The notes under the pieces were generated by a model. The model worked only from the letters and a program-made list of their open reading frames with translations. It was not told the origin of the DNA and did not search any database. A program made the position numbers and the translations under genes. Positions 27,841-34,938 of a stretch of DNA of 64,000 bases are shown here, piece by piece; position 1 is the stretch's first letter; each line of letters starts with the position of its first letter. The stretch comes from Pseudomonas sp. MPC6 (GTDB lineage: Bacteria > Pseudomonadota > Gammaproteobacteria > Pseudomonadales > Pseudomonadaceae). Where the stretch lies: contig NZ_CP034783.1 of NCBI RefSeq assembly GCF_006094435.1, positions 208,501 to 272,500 on the forward strand, in the 5' to 3' direction.

Positions 27841-28572
27841 TTAGAAGCGCGCTTTGGGCGTCGCCACGGGAATTGGATGGCTGCCATCTAGCGGCAGGAA
27901 ACAACCCTGATCGGCGTCGTAAGCCTTGATTTCACTGGTTTCGATGCTGTAGACCCAGCCATGGATAAACAGCTGGCCGTTGGCCATGCGCGAGGCCACC
28001 GACGGATGAGTGCGCAGATGCTGCAACTGAGCGATCACATTCTCCTCGGTGAGGATCTGCATGCTTTCGTTTTCGTCAGCGCAATGACAGTTTTCCTGGA
28101 CCATGGTTTTCGCCACTTCGGCGTGGAGCAACCAGGCTTTGACCGTCGGCATTTTTTCCAGGCTTTGCGGGTTGAGTACCGCACGCATGGCGCCGCAGTC
28201 GGAGTGTCCGCAAATGATGATGTGCTGCACGCCGAGGGCCAGTACCGCGTATTCGATCGCAGTGGAAACACCGCCGTTCATTTGCCCGTACGGTGGAACC
28301 ACATTGCCGACGTTGCGGGTCACGAACAGATCGCCAGGGGCGCTTTGGGTGATCAGCTCGGGAACGATGCGCGAATCGGCGCAGGCAATGAACATCGCCC
28401 TGGGGCTCTGGGCCGTGGCGAGTTTCTTGAACAGTTCTTCCTGCTGTGGAAAAATTTCGTGATGAAAATGCAAAAAGCCGTCAACGATATGCTGCAGCGC
28501 TGCATCGGCGGTTTCCGCCTCCAGTGGGGCTGAAGCCGACGCAGCCAACGGCTGTTTATCCTTGTCACTCAT
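27841..28572 (-). CDS. Beta-class carbonic anhydrase
   Basis: Zinc enzyme hydrating CO2 to bicarbonate, 243 residues. Zinc ligands C64 (in CADSR, with D66/R68 as the catalytic dyad), H123 and C126 (CGHSDCGA) are all present. Long N-terminal part (1-30) is Ala-rich and not conserved. It is the first gene of a two-gene unit with the SulP transporter, pointing to bicarbonate supply or pH control. The 247 bases upstream contain a GGTCAC/GTGACC hairpin at about 28750-28768 but no recognised operator. Confidence 0.95.
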   Translation of the reverse strand: MSDKDKQPLAASASAPLEAETADAALQHIVDGFLHFHHEIFPQQEELFKKLATAQSPRAMFIACADSRIVPELITQSAPGDLFVTRNVGNVVPPYGQMNGGVSTAIEYAVLALGVQHIIICGHSDCGAMRAVLNPQSLEKMPTVKAWLLHAEVAKTMVQENCHCADENESMQILTEENVIAQLQHLRTHPSVASRMANGQLFIHGWVYSIETSEIKAYDADQGCFLPLDGSHPIPVATPKARF

Positions 28573-28819
28573 GATTCATCCTCTTTGGCGGAGTCAGTCA
28601 GGGAATTTTCCCGTTTTATCCGATGTGAAGCCAGTGGCTGTTTAAAAAACATCCAGGTCGAAGCGCCCGACCCGTCAGTCACTCGATGAACAAGGTAGCT
28701 GCCGAAACTTAATTGAAACTGAATGAAACGCTCTAGTACCTGTGTTCCAGGTCACACAAAACGTGACCAGACTCAATATGATGCCTGTTTCGTTCTACTC
28801 AACCATAGATCAATTACCC

Positions 28820-29650
28820 TCAAATCAATGACATCTGACGCCCCGGCGGACAGAAGGCTGTGCAGTCCAGATTAAAACCTTCCCGACGATTGAGCCCCAG
28901 GCGTTTGATGGTTTTGGCAAAGCGTTGCGCCAGCAGGTCGGCAAATGGACCTTCGCCGCGCATCCGGCTGCCAAACCGGCTGTCGTAGAGCTCACCGCCA
29001 CGACTCTGGCGGATCAGGCTCAATACATGGGCCGCACGCTGAGGATAATGGGCCGCCAGCCATTCTTCGAACAGCGGCGCCACTTCCAGGGGCAGGCGCA
29101 GCATCATGTAGGCCGCACTTTGTGCGCCAGCGCCATGGGCTTCGGTGAGCAGGCTTTCGAGTTCGCTGTCGTTGATCATTGGAATCATCGGCGAGCACAG
29201 CACCCCCACCGGGATTCCCGCTTCACGCATCACCCTGATCGCTCGCAATCGGGCCTTGGGCGCAGCCGCGCGGGGTTCGAGGATGCGCTTGAGCTCGTCG
29301 TCCAGGGTGGTCAGGCTGATCATGACGGCCACCAGCCTTTGCTCAGCGAGTTCGGCCAGCAGGTCCAGATCGCGCAGGATCAGCGAGCCTTTGGTAATGA
29401 TGGTCACCGGATGGCGGTAACGCAGCAGTACCTCAAGGGTTTTGCGAGTGATCTTGTGTTCACGCTCGATGGGCTGGTAAGGATCGGTGTTGGAGCCCAG
29501 GTTGATCGGCGCGCATTGATAGCCGCGCCTGGAGAGTTGCTCCTCCAACACCTGCGCGGCGTTGGTCTTGGCGATCAGCTTGGTTTCGAAATCCAGCCCA
29601 GGCGACAGGTCCCAATAGGCATGGCTGGGCCGTGCGTAACAATAAATGCA
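28820..29650 (-). pseudogene. Split radical SAM (SPL/PA0069-type) gene, C-terminal part
   Basis: Codons for the last 276 residues of a spore-photoproduct-lyase-like radical SAM protein. It begins at the Cys codon of C-I-Y-C-Y-A-R (the second and third Fe-S cysteines) and ends QMSLI. The first 76 residues, up to the first Fe-S cysteine, are at 34929-35156, 5.28 kb away on the same strand. No start codon or ribosome site serves this part; the frame merely stays open into the antisense of the recombinase gene (to 30016). Joined to the other half it gives a 352-residue protein with C73-x3-C77-x2-C80. So the gene is interrupted, not decayed: I see no other lesion. Confidence 0.9.
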
Positions 29651-29660
29651 GCTATAATCT
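29641..29660. other. Left attachment junction (attL-like)
   Basis: Host codons for CIYC (minus strand, TGCATTTATTGT) end at 29650; element sequence starts at 29651. The likely 2-base core is TG (plus-strand CA at 29649-29650), also found at the right junction (34927-34928). Large serine recombinases exchange strands at a central dinucleotide, so such a short shared core is expected. Confidence 0.75.
29653..29658 (+). promoter_or_regulatory. Perfect -10 box three bases inside the left end
   Basis: TATAAT lies between the attachment core and the recombinase start (29693), with a ribosome site AGGAGA at 29681-29686. In the integrated state any -35 element must come from chromosomal DNA (29630-29635 reads CCGTGC, poor); in an excised circle it would come from the right end of the element. 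Expression could therefore differ between the two states. Confidence 0.55.
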
Positions 29661-29692
29661 GTGACTCGTACCGATACCGAAGGAGAGCCCTG

Positions 29693-31402
29693 ATGACTGG
29701 CGTTTACAGCTACATGAGATGGTCTACAGATCGTCAGGGCGAGAAATCCACAGAGGAGCGCCAGCGTGCAGCTCAGGAGGCGTTCTGCCGACATTACGGC
29801 TTGGTTTTGGTGGAAGAGGTCACGGACGCGGGCATGACCAGCTTTCGCGGTAAAAACGTTCATGAGGGCGAGTTGGGCAAGGTGATCCTCCGTGCCGAGT
29901 CTGGTGATATTCCCAAGGGGTCCATCCTCCTGTTCGAGAACATCGACCGGATGAGCCGGATGGGATTGTCCGATGCACTGACCTTGTTCCTTCGAATTCG
30001 TGAGGTCGGCTTGCAAGTTGGTATCGCCGACAAGCTTCAGCTCATCTCCCCCGGACCCCTCGACCTTGGCAATCTCCTAGGTGTGATCGTAGAGATGCAG
30101 AGGGCAAACGCTGAATCCGTTCGCAAGAGTGATTTCAGCCGGGACGGATGGAAGGCAAACCACACACGGATGGAAGCGGGAGAGGTTGTTACGGACAAGG
30201 TGGCGAACTGGCTCAAGGTTGAACGTGAGGGCGATGAACGCAAGATCGTAGTAATCGAGACTATCGCCAAACAGATTCGAGCGCTGTTCACCCTAGCACT
30301 GCAATACGGACTGTCTGAGACGTGCAGGAGAGTGAACGAGCAATTCGGCTCCAGCTGGAAGATTCACCAGTTGCAATACCTCCTGAAGAATCGTCGCTTG
30401 ATCGGTGAACACACAATCACCAACTTCAGCGAAGCAGCTGGCAAGAATATGCCCACCGATAGGGTGCTCACCGACTATTACCCGCTTGTCGTAGACAAGA
30501 ATCTATTCGCCGAGGTGCAGGCAGTCATTAGCCAGCGGAAACCATTCGCCGGGAGGCAGGATGCTTCCAACTTGAACATCTATCGCGGCCTGGTGAAGTG
30601 CAAGGCTTGCGGCGGGAGTGTCCGTTTCCAGTTCAAGAGTGGGAAGGAATACTTCATGTGTACCAACAGCATGACCAACAGTTGCACAGTGCCAGGAATC
30701 CGAAGTATCCGGGGCGAGCATCTTCGCCGCCTACTGTTCAAGTTCGAGCACTGGACCAATCTAAAGAGCTACTTCATGGCAGGATCAGAAGACCTGAAGA
30801 CACTTCGCCGGGAACGTGACGCTCTCCAGGCATTGATAACTAAGATCACTACGCGGACAGAACAGACGCAACAGCGCCTCATGGACGAAGACGACGAAGA
30901 CAAACAGGAGGTGTTCATTGCCATGCTCACGAAGGCCAAGAAGGATGACCGGGAGGCTAGAACGAAGCTAGCAGCAGCTGACACGCAACTGGCAGAGCTG
31001 GAGGATGCCTTCTCTATAGCAGGGCTGGACGTTGGTGGGCGTGTGGATTGGATGCTCAACGATAGGAGCGAGCCCGCCGCGCTCGAGCGAGCCAGGATCA
31101 ACCGCTACCTGACCAGCATCTTTGCAAAGCTGGTGATCGACTTCGACGCCAGGACCCTCACGACAGTGGTCAAGGACGCGCTCAAGGGCAAGGTGACGGA
31201 GTTACAAGCCAGCATCACCAGTCCGCCAGACAGACGCTTCACGGCACGTACCGGCCCCGTGAGGATTGCAGGAAAGAGTCGGCGTGTGCCGGGTGCGGCG
31301 GGCGAAGTGTTCACGCCGGACGAACTCGACTCATTCAAGTGCGTGCAGTGGAAAGCACCTATACCGCTGTTGTCGCCCGTGGTGAAGAAGCCCTTGCCTT
31401 GA
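29693..31402 (+). CDS. Large serine recombinase (site-specific integrase)
   Basis: A 569-residue recombinase starting MTGVYSYMRWSTDRQGEKS. Domains: resolvase/invertase catalytic domain (1-150) with the nucleophile Ser11 in Y7-M-R9-W-S11 and the NIDRMSR segment (83-89); Recombinase domain (about 165-290, ISQRKPF near its end); a zinc ribbon with C303-x2-C306 and C323-x7-C331; a charged coiled-coil (about 355-425); and a C-terminal tail. This is the standard large serine integrase layout. It lies 42 bases from the left attachment core, in the position typical of an integrase, and should carry out integration at the radical SAM site. A separate directionality factor for excision is not recognisable. 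Confidence 0.94.
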   Translation: MTGVYSYMRWSTDRQGEKSTEERQRAAQEAFCRHYGLVLVEEVTDAGMTSFRGKNVHEGELGKVILRAESGDIPKGSILLFENIDRMSRMGLSDALTLFLRIREVGLQVGIADKLQLISPGPLDLGNLLGVIVEMQRANAESVRKSDFSRDGWKANHTRMEAGEVVTDKVANWLKVEREGDERKIVVIETIAKQIRALFTLALQYGLSETCRRVNEQFGSSWKIHQLQYLLKNRRLIGEHTITNFSEAAGKNMPTDRVLTDYYPLVVDKNLFAEVQAVISQRKPFAGRQDASNLNIYRGLVKCKACGGSVRFQFKSGKEYFMCTNSMTNSCTVPGIRSIRGEHLRRLLFKFEHWTNLKSYFMAGSEDLKTLRRERDALQALITKITTRTEQTQQRLMDEDDEDKQEVFIAMLTKAKKDDREARTKLAAADTQLAELEDAFSIAGLDVGGRVDWMLNDRSEPAALERARINRYLTSIFAKLVIDFDARTLTTVVKDALKGKVTELQASITSPPDRRFTARTGPVRIAGKSRRVPGAAGEVFTPDELDSFKCVQWKAPIPLLSPVVKKPLP

Positions 31403-31704
31403 TTTGCCAATAACCTCTCCGAAACGTCTATGAAACCTATGCACAACCTATGGTTTTTGAACTGTTGCGGAGAGTGATGAATCGTGAGATGCCCGGTTTC
31501 TGGGGCCATAGCTTGACCGGGGCTTGATTGCGATACTGTTTTGAGTTTGCCGCACTACTAATGCATAATTTCGCCAAATTGAGTACAAGATAGGCGGCCC
31601 TCGGTCTCGACATAAGCCAATGCTGGCGCCGCTTCAAGTGTCCATTGGTCTGCTACTTGCGTTGTTCGATCAACCAGCAAGTATAGGAGGAGGACTCCGA
31701 GTGA
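31403..31704. other. 302-base gene-free stretch after the recombinase
   Basis: No ORF of note. An imperfect hairpin GCCCGGT/ACCGGGGC (31491-31523) could be a weak terminator, but the T-rich tract after it is broken. AT-rich sequence near 31545-31570 and a strong ribosome site AGGAGGAGG at 31685-31693 lead into the next gene. Confidence 0.5.
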
Positions 31705-32202
31705 GTGTGTTCATCTGTAGAGGGAGATCAGTGTGTGAGTGAAACCAGTGAAGAGAAGACCAAGAGAAAGTATCTGGCAGTATTCCGTTCCTACCAATGG
31801 TCATATCAGCATTCAATCTTCTACGATGATCCTGAACAAAGTCATGCCTTGCTTGATGACATGGTGAAATTCAAACAGGTACTCCGTAGACGGTGCCCTG
31901 ACCAGCCATTCCTTGTCCGTATCCAAGCTCTCAAGTCGGGTTCAAGATCACACCAAGCCTACCTGACCATCTTCACGACCAAGAAAGTCGAAGGTCTGCG
32001 AGAGTTGGCGAACAAAGTCTTCCCCGCGACCATGAACGTCTTGGGCAAGACGCTCTCCGTCGAGAAGCACGATTCGATCGCAAGGGCCATCGAGAAACAG
32101 AAGCCGCAAGACTTGTCCAAAGTTCTCGACAAGGCTGGGATCAATCGGTGGTCTGTCCTCAATAGGTCACAACTCCACCCGCTGCCACCTGCTGGCGCCT
32201 AG
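31705..32202 (+). CDS. Hypothetical protein in the mobile element (first of a pair)
   Basis: Up to 165 residues, not recognised. It is charged (KTKRKYLAVFRSYQWSYQH at the start; many Lys/Arg), has no signal peptide or membrane helix, and could bind nucleic acid, but no motif proves this. Start choice is open: GTG 31705 is 11 bases after AGGAGGAGG, while GTG 31735 (MSETSEEKTK) has AGGGAG nine bases upstream. A 13-codon ORF from GTG 31701 has ideal spacing and ends overlapping the second start, so it may be a leader peptide. The next gene follows after 17 bases, implying an operon. Confidence 0.62.
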   Translation: MCSSVEGDQCVSETSEEKTKRKYLAVFRSYQWSYQHSIFYDDPEQSHALLDDMVKFKQVLRRRCPDQPFLVRIQALKSGSRSHQAYLTIFTTKKVEGLRELANKVFPATMNVLGKTLSVEKHDSIARAIEKQKPQDLSKVLDKAGINRWSVLNRSQLHPLPPAGA

Positions 32203-32219
32203 ATAGGACAATTGCACAA

Positions 32220-32897
32220 ATGGGCTTTTTCTCGTTTTTCAAGCCAAGCCGTCCTCCTTCAGCTGACCTACCAAATTCTGAGGCAGTTCAAGCGTCTTCG
32301 ACTACCGATGAGCTAACAGCGCGACAGGTTTTCACTGATCCGACTCTTCTTGCATCGTGGATCAATGAGCACTACCTCGAGAGCATGCCGCTATCACAGG
32401 ACTATGACCTTCTGCCGAACGCAGAAGCGCGTGCAGACCTGGAGATCAGCGTCGCTCAACGTGATAAATGCCTGCGAGAGTATTCAGTTTTGCGGATATC
32501 AGGCGCTTCCTTGTTCGTGAAGCAACACTACGAGGACGCATTCTGGCTACAGTTCACAGATCAAATTTCTGTGTACTTGTTGAAGCATATCCAAACGGCA
32601 AATTTTGAAACCAGTACGGCTGCTGTTCGAGAGGCTATTGAGCAGTATGTTCTGGCTGGAGACGCGCAAGACCCGGAACTCATTTCTACGAGCTACCTGC
32701 AGCGCGTGTACGACGACAACCCAAACTATATACGGATGAAGGTTGGTGGTTTAGGGATGCTTGCCAACGACGCAATTCTCTCGTCATACGATGTTTTGCG
32801 AGATGCCTATTGCAACGTCATGCACGGCATGTCCTACGAAGCACTCAAATCAATAGATGATGCAAACCAGCAAGCCGAAGGGAGGAGTGAGCAGTAG
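32220..32897 (+). CDS. Hypothetical protein in the mobile element (second of a pair)
   Basis: A 225-residue acidic protein starting MGFFSFFKPSRPP, not recognised. The first ten residues are aromatic/hydrophobic and could attach to a membrane; residues 11-35 are Pro/Ser/Thr-rich and probably disordered; the rest looks helical. A weak AGGA lies 14 bases before the ATG. It is 17 bases downstream of another unknown gene, so the two are likely a functional pair. As cargo of a small integrative element they are candidates for a defence, stability or toxin-antitoxin role, but nothing in the sequence proves one. Confidence 0.65.
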   Translation: MGFFSFFKPSRPPSADLPNSEAVQASSTTDELTARQVFTDPTLLASWINEHYLESMPLSQDYDLLPNAEARADLEISVAQRDKCLREYSVLRISGASLFVKQHYEDAFWLQFTDQISVYLLKHIQTANFETSTAAVREAIEQYVLAGDAQDPELISTSYLQRVYDDNPNYIRMKVGGLGMLANDAILSSYDVLRDAYCNVMHGMSYEALKSIDDANQQAEGRSEQ

Positions 32898-32961
32898 CTC
32901 AGTCAGCTTGTATGAGCTGAACACGCTCATCGTAGGTGAGTCAGGTGCCTTCAACTCTTTA

Positions 32962-33084
32962 TGTATTCAATTGGGTATAGCCTGCTGACCACTGGTCAGA
33001 TGAATACAGTTACGTGGCTTCCACGGTTGTTTTTAGTGCGTTTGAAGCACAGAATGACAATCTCTAGACCCAGATGAATACAGT
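32962..33084. repeat. Three TGAATACA repeats upstream of the small resolvase
   Basis: CAGATGAATACAGT occurs twice as a direct repeat (32997-33010 and 33071-33084), and an inverted TGTATTCA lies at 32962-32969. The distances between the 8-base cores are 31 and 66 bases. The last copy ends just before the ribosome site of the resolvase gene. This layout fits either the subsites of a resolution (res) site or operators for self-repression, both usual upstream of resolvase genes. Confidence 0.65.
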
Positions 33085-33093
33085 AGGCCCCAA

Positions 33094-33633
33094 ATGGATA
33101 TCGGCTATGTGCGAGTCAGCTCAGTTGACCAGAACGAAGTAAGGCAGCTCGACGGCGTAACGCTCGACAAGGTTTACACGGACAAGTGCTCAGGCAAGGA
33201 CACAGACCGTCCCCAGCTCCGGGCGCTGCTAGATGTAGTCCGTACCGGTGACACCGTTGTTGTGCACAGCATCGATAGGCTGGCCCGTAGTCTGTCAGAC
33301 CTCTTGAACCTGGTGCAGTCGTTGAACGAGCAGGGTGTCTCGGTGAGGTTCTGCAAAGAGAACTTGCACTTCACTGGTGCAGACGACAAATACCAGAACC
33401 TGATGCTTCAGATGATGGGTGCTGTGGCAGAGTTCGAACGCTCGATGATCCGTGAACGCCAGAAGGAAGGCATCGCCCAAGCGAAGCTTGACGGGAAGTA
33501 TAAGGGTGGTGTGAAGACCACAGACGCCGATGCAATCCGCGCTCATGTTGCCAATGGTTCATCCTACCGGGACACCGCAAAGAGTCTTGGTGTGAGCCTG
33601 TCCACTGTTCAACGGGCCATGAAAACCGCCTGA
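33094..33633 (+). CDS. Small serine recombinase (resolvase/invertase family)
   Basis: A 179-residue recombinase. The catalytic domain has Y5-V-R7-V-S9 (Ser9 nucleophile) and the IDRLARSLSDLL segment, the long dimer helix runs through QMMGAVAEFERSMIRERQKEGI, and a C-terminal helix-turn-helix (about 145-179, GSSYRDTAKSLGVSLSTVQRAM) binds DNA. Size and layout match Tn3 resolvase/Gin-type enzymes. Repeats upstream may be its sites. Its presence beside a large serine integrase suggests dimer resolution or an inversion function for the element, or a second mobile remnant. Confidence 0.93.
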   Translation: MDIGYVRVSSVDQNEVRQLDGVTLDKVYTDKCSGKDTDRPQLRALLDVVRTGDTVVVHSIDRLARSLSDLLNLVQSLNEQGVSVRFCKENLHFTGADDKYQNLMLQMMGAVAEFERSMIRERQKEGIAQAKLDGKYKGGVKTTDADAIRAHVANGSSYRDTAKSLGVSLSTVQRAMKTA

Positions 33634-33654
33634 CCAATATCGCAAGACCCATAT

Positions 33655-33685
33655 GCCCGCCTTGAGCGGGCTTTGTCGTTCTTTA
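33655..33685 (+). terminator. Terminator after the small resolvase
   Basis: Stem GCCCGC/GCGGGC with a 5-base loop, then a T-rich tract (TTTGTCGTTCTTT). It starts 21 bases after the resolvase stop. Confidence 0.75.
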
Positions 33686-34068
33686 GAGCCAGATCGCATA
33701 GGATGATAAGTGTAATGCTCCGTCAGAGCTTCTGTATGGCCTAAGGGGCGACGCTCTCTGCTATAGGTATACACTGGTAGCAGGTAGAGGCTTGTGCGGC
33801 CTTAGAAAGCCTCTGAGAGAGTTCTGGGTGGTGGCGCAGGTTATTCGAGAATCATTCACGTTTTGGTGAAGGCCACTTCTTTGCTCGCTTGATTGATCCG
33901 GTGTCGGGCTGGAAATCTCGCCGATTCACAAGGTGCAGAAAAAAATACGGGGAAATGGTGGTCTGCCAGATACTCGCCTCAGGTTATTTTCCTGGGTCAG
34001 CTACTGGAATCACCCAACGGTGCAAAGCTCCTGGCGGCGGGGATTTGAAATCCTGGAAAACTCGCCCT
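33686..34068. other. 383-base gene-free stretch in the mobile element
   Basis: No convincing ORF: the longest frame (33889-34092, plus) has no ribosome site or family-like sequence and runs into the antisense of the next gene. An AGAGGCTT/AAGCCTCT inverted repeat lies at about 33788-33815. Nothing else is recognised. Confidence 0.45.
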
Positions 34069-34443
34069 TCATTTGTTGCAAGGGAAAGCTGACCTGAACG
34101 CTTCAATTGAGAGCAGGGCCCCACTTTTATGCAGTGAGGCAGGATGCTCAGACATGTATCGGGTAACAATCCTTACTGCCTGCGTGTACTGGATGCCATT
34201 CACCGGGAAGCATGCCCTTGCCTCTTTAGGGAGGTCGTAATAGAGGTTAGTCATGGTATTCATAACGGCTGCAACCGTGCCGAAACAGAATCCAGCGTTA
34301 AAATCGGGGGCGGAGTTAGGTGCAATCTCCATCGACCTAAGACTGGCTTGGCATTGAGTCAAAAGCTCGTTCCCATCAGCCATGGCGGCACTACCACTTA
34401 CCATCAACCCAATCAGTGCAGCCGCTCCAATCCATGCCTTCAT
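34069..34443 (-). CDS. Rap1a/Tai family secreted immunity-like protein
   Basis: A 124-residue protein with a signal peptide (MKAWIGAAALIGLMVSGSAAMA) and a mature part that fits the Rap1a/Tai family: C31, then GFC53FGT, C78 in CFPVNGI, a QAVRIVTRYMSEHP helix, and the ending EAFRSAFPC122. Four cysteines would give two disulfides in the periplasm. Members of this family include immunity proteins that protect the periplasm against type VI amidase effectors (Tae4/Ssp type). A good ribosome site (AAGGA) precedes the start. No effector or secretion gene is nearby, so it would be an orphan immunity gene carried as cargo. It is the only minus-strand gene of the element. Confidence 0.78.
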   Translation of the reverse strand: MKAWIGAAALIGLMVSGSAAMADGNELLTQCQASLRSMEIAPNSAPDFNAGFCFGTVAAVMNTMTNLYYDLPKEARACFPVNGIQYTQAVRIVTRYMSEHPASLHKSGALLSIEAFRSAFPCNK

Positions 34444-34631
34444 GCTGAAATCCTTTTGAATGAGCGGGCATGTTACCGGGTGCAGTGGCTGGCTGCCATC
34501 ACCGGGTTCAAGCTAGCGAGACAAGCAAGCTCATATGCACGGATCGCACAGGGGCATGTGATTTTTATACTCCAGTGGAATAGCGTCGTATGATATAGAA
34601 GAGAGCAGCCCCACCGATGGGAGTCTAGCTT

Positions 34632-34896
34632 TTACGTGGCAAGCGGAGCTTGCGGGTAGTTCCCGTTGAAGAAGATCAGCGTTGAGGTTCCCTCATACAT
34701 ACCGCCCCAATAGAAAAGCCCTTTGCCTTGAACGTGTGACAGTCGTCAGCTCACGCTGACAAGTGATCCCCTGAATGCGAGCGCATTCGTCTGTGCACTC
34801 TCCCAGCTCAAGAGCCAGGAGCGGATTTGTGAAATCTAGGTATTGGTTCGAGGTACACCCTGGACGGTGAGGGTGATGCTCCTGGGAAGCTTGTTT
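34632..34896 (-). other. Possible remnant of a small coding region (two frames)
   Basis: On the minus strand one frame is open from 34896 and contains PGCTSNQYLDFTNPLLALE and GECTDECARIQGITCQ; a second overlapping frame then gives GKGLFYWGGMYEGTSTLIF and ends at a TAA (34632-34634). Residue make-up looks protein-like, and a single frameshift near 34735-34750 would join them, but no ATG start or ribosome site exists. It may be a decayed gene or chance. Confidence 0.25.
34734..34798. repeat. Two adjacent hairpins inside an outer imperfect stem
   Basis: GTCAGC-TCAC-GCTGAC (34745-34760) and GAATGC-GAGC-GCATTC (34773-34788) are perfect 6-bp hairpins with 4-base loops. The flanks GTGTGACAG (34734-34742) and CTGTGCAC (34791-34798) can pair imperfectly, giving a three-way-junction shape in single-stranded DNA or RNA. 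It lies 130 bases from the right attachment core. Confidence 0.6.
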
Positions 34897-34918
34897 TCAG
34901 TATCTGTACTAATTACAT

Positions 34919-34938
34919 AACATGCTCAACCGTGCTCG
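34919..34938. other. Right attachment junction (attR-like)
   Basis: Host codons for GCEHG (minus strand ...GAGCACGGT) stop at 34929 and the shared TG core occupies 34928-34927. The next element base, A, turns the Cys codon TGC into the stop TGA, closing the 76-residue N-terminal fragment exactly at the junction. Confidence 0.75.

Larger units (their letters stand above)
34444..34925. other. Gene-free right end of the mobile element
   Basis: About 480 bases next to the right junction without an ATG-led ORF. It contains a double-hairpin structure (34734-34798) and two overlapping open frames on the minus strand that look like weak coding traces (see 34632-34896). The extreme right end (34900-34925) is A+T-rich, as expected for an attachment arm. 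Confidence 0.5.
29649..34928. mobile_element. Integrative element with large serine recombinase, inserted in a radical SAM gene
   Basis: About 5.28 kb with sharp ends: removing it joins the two halves of the radical SAM gene exactly in frame at a shared TG (minus strand). Content in order: large serine recombinase (29693-31402), two adjacent unknown genes (31705-32897), a small resolvase-type recombinase (33094-33633), a secreted Rap1a/Tai-like protein on the other strand (34069-34443), and 480 gene-free bases with structured DNA. The interior is visibly richer in A+T and in rarer codons than its flanks. There are no phage structural, conjugation or plasmid genes, so it is a small integrative element or a remnant; how it spreads is not evident. 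Confidence 0.9.

Noticed and set aside
28820..30016. A single 398-codon minus-strand ORF covering the radical SAM C-terminal part and antisense of the recombinase
   Set aside because: The first 122 codons are antisense to a well-supported recombinase and have no family-like sequence; the true gene boundary is at 29650 where homology to the radical SAM protein starts.
28925..31402. An 825-codon plus-strand ORF extending the recombinase upstream
   Set aside because: The upstream 256 codons are antisense to the radical SAM gene; the ATG at 29693 has a good ribosome site and begins the resolvase fold.
33559..33774. A 71-codon minus-strand ORF opposite the resolvase end
   Set aside because: Overlaps the resolvase coding region and its terminator; no start signal or family-like sequence.
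33889..34092. A 67-codon plus-strand ORF in the element
   Set aside because: No ribosome site, unlikely composition, and it overlaps the 3' end of the Rap1a/Tai-like gene on the other strand.
29649..34928. Prophage or ICE as an explanation for the insert
   Set aside because: There are no capsid, tail, lysis, replication, relaxase or mating genes; only recombinases and small cargo are present.
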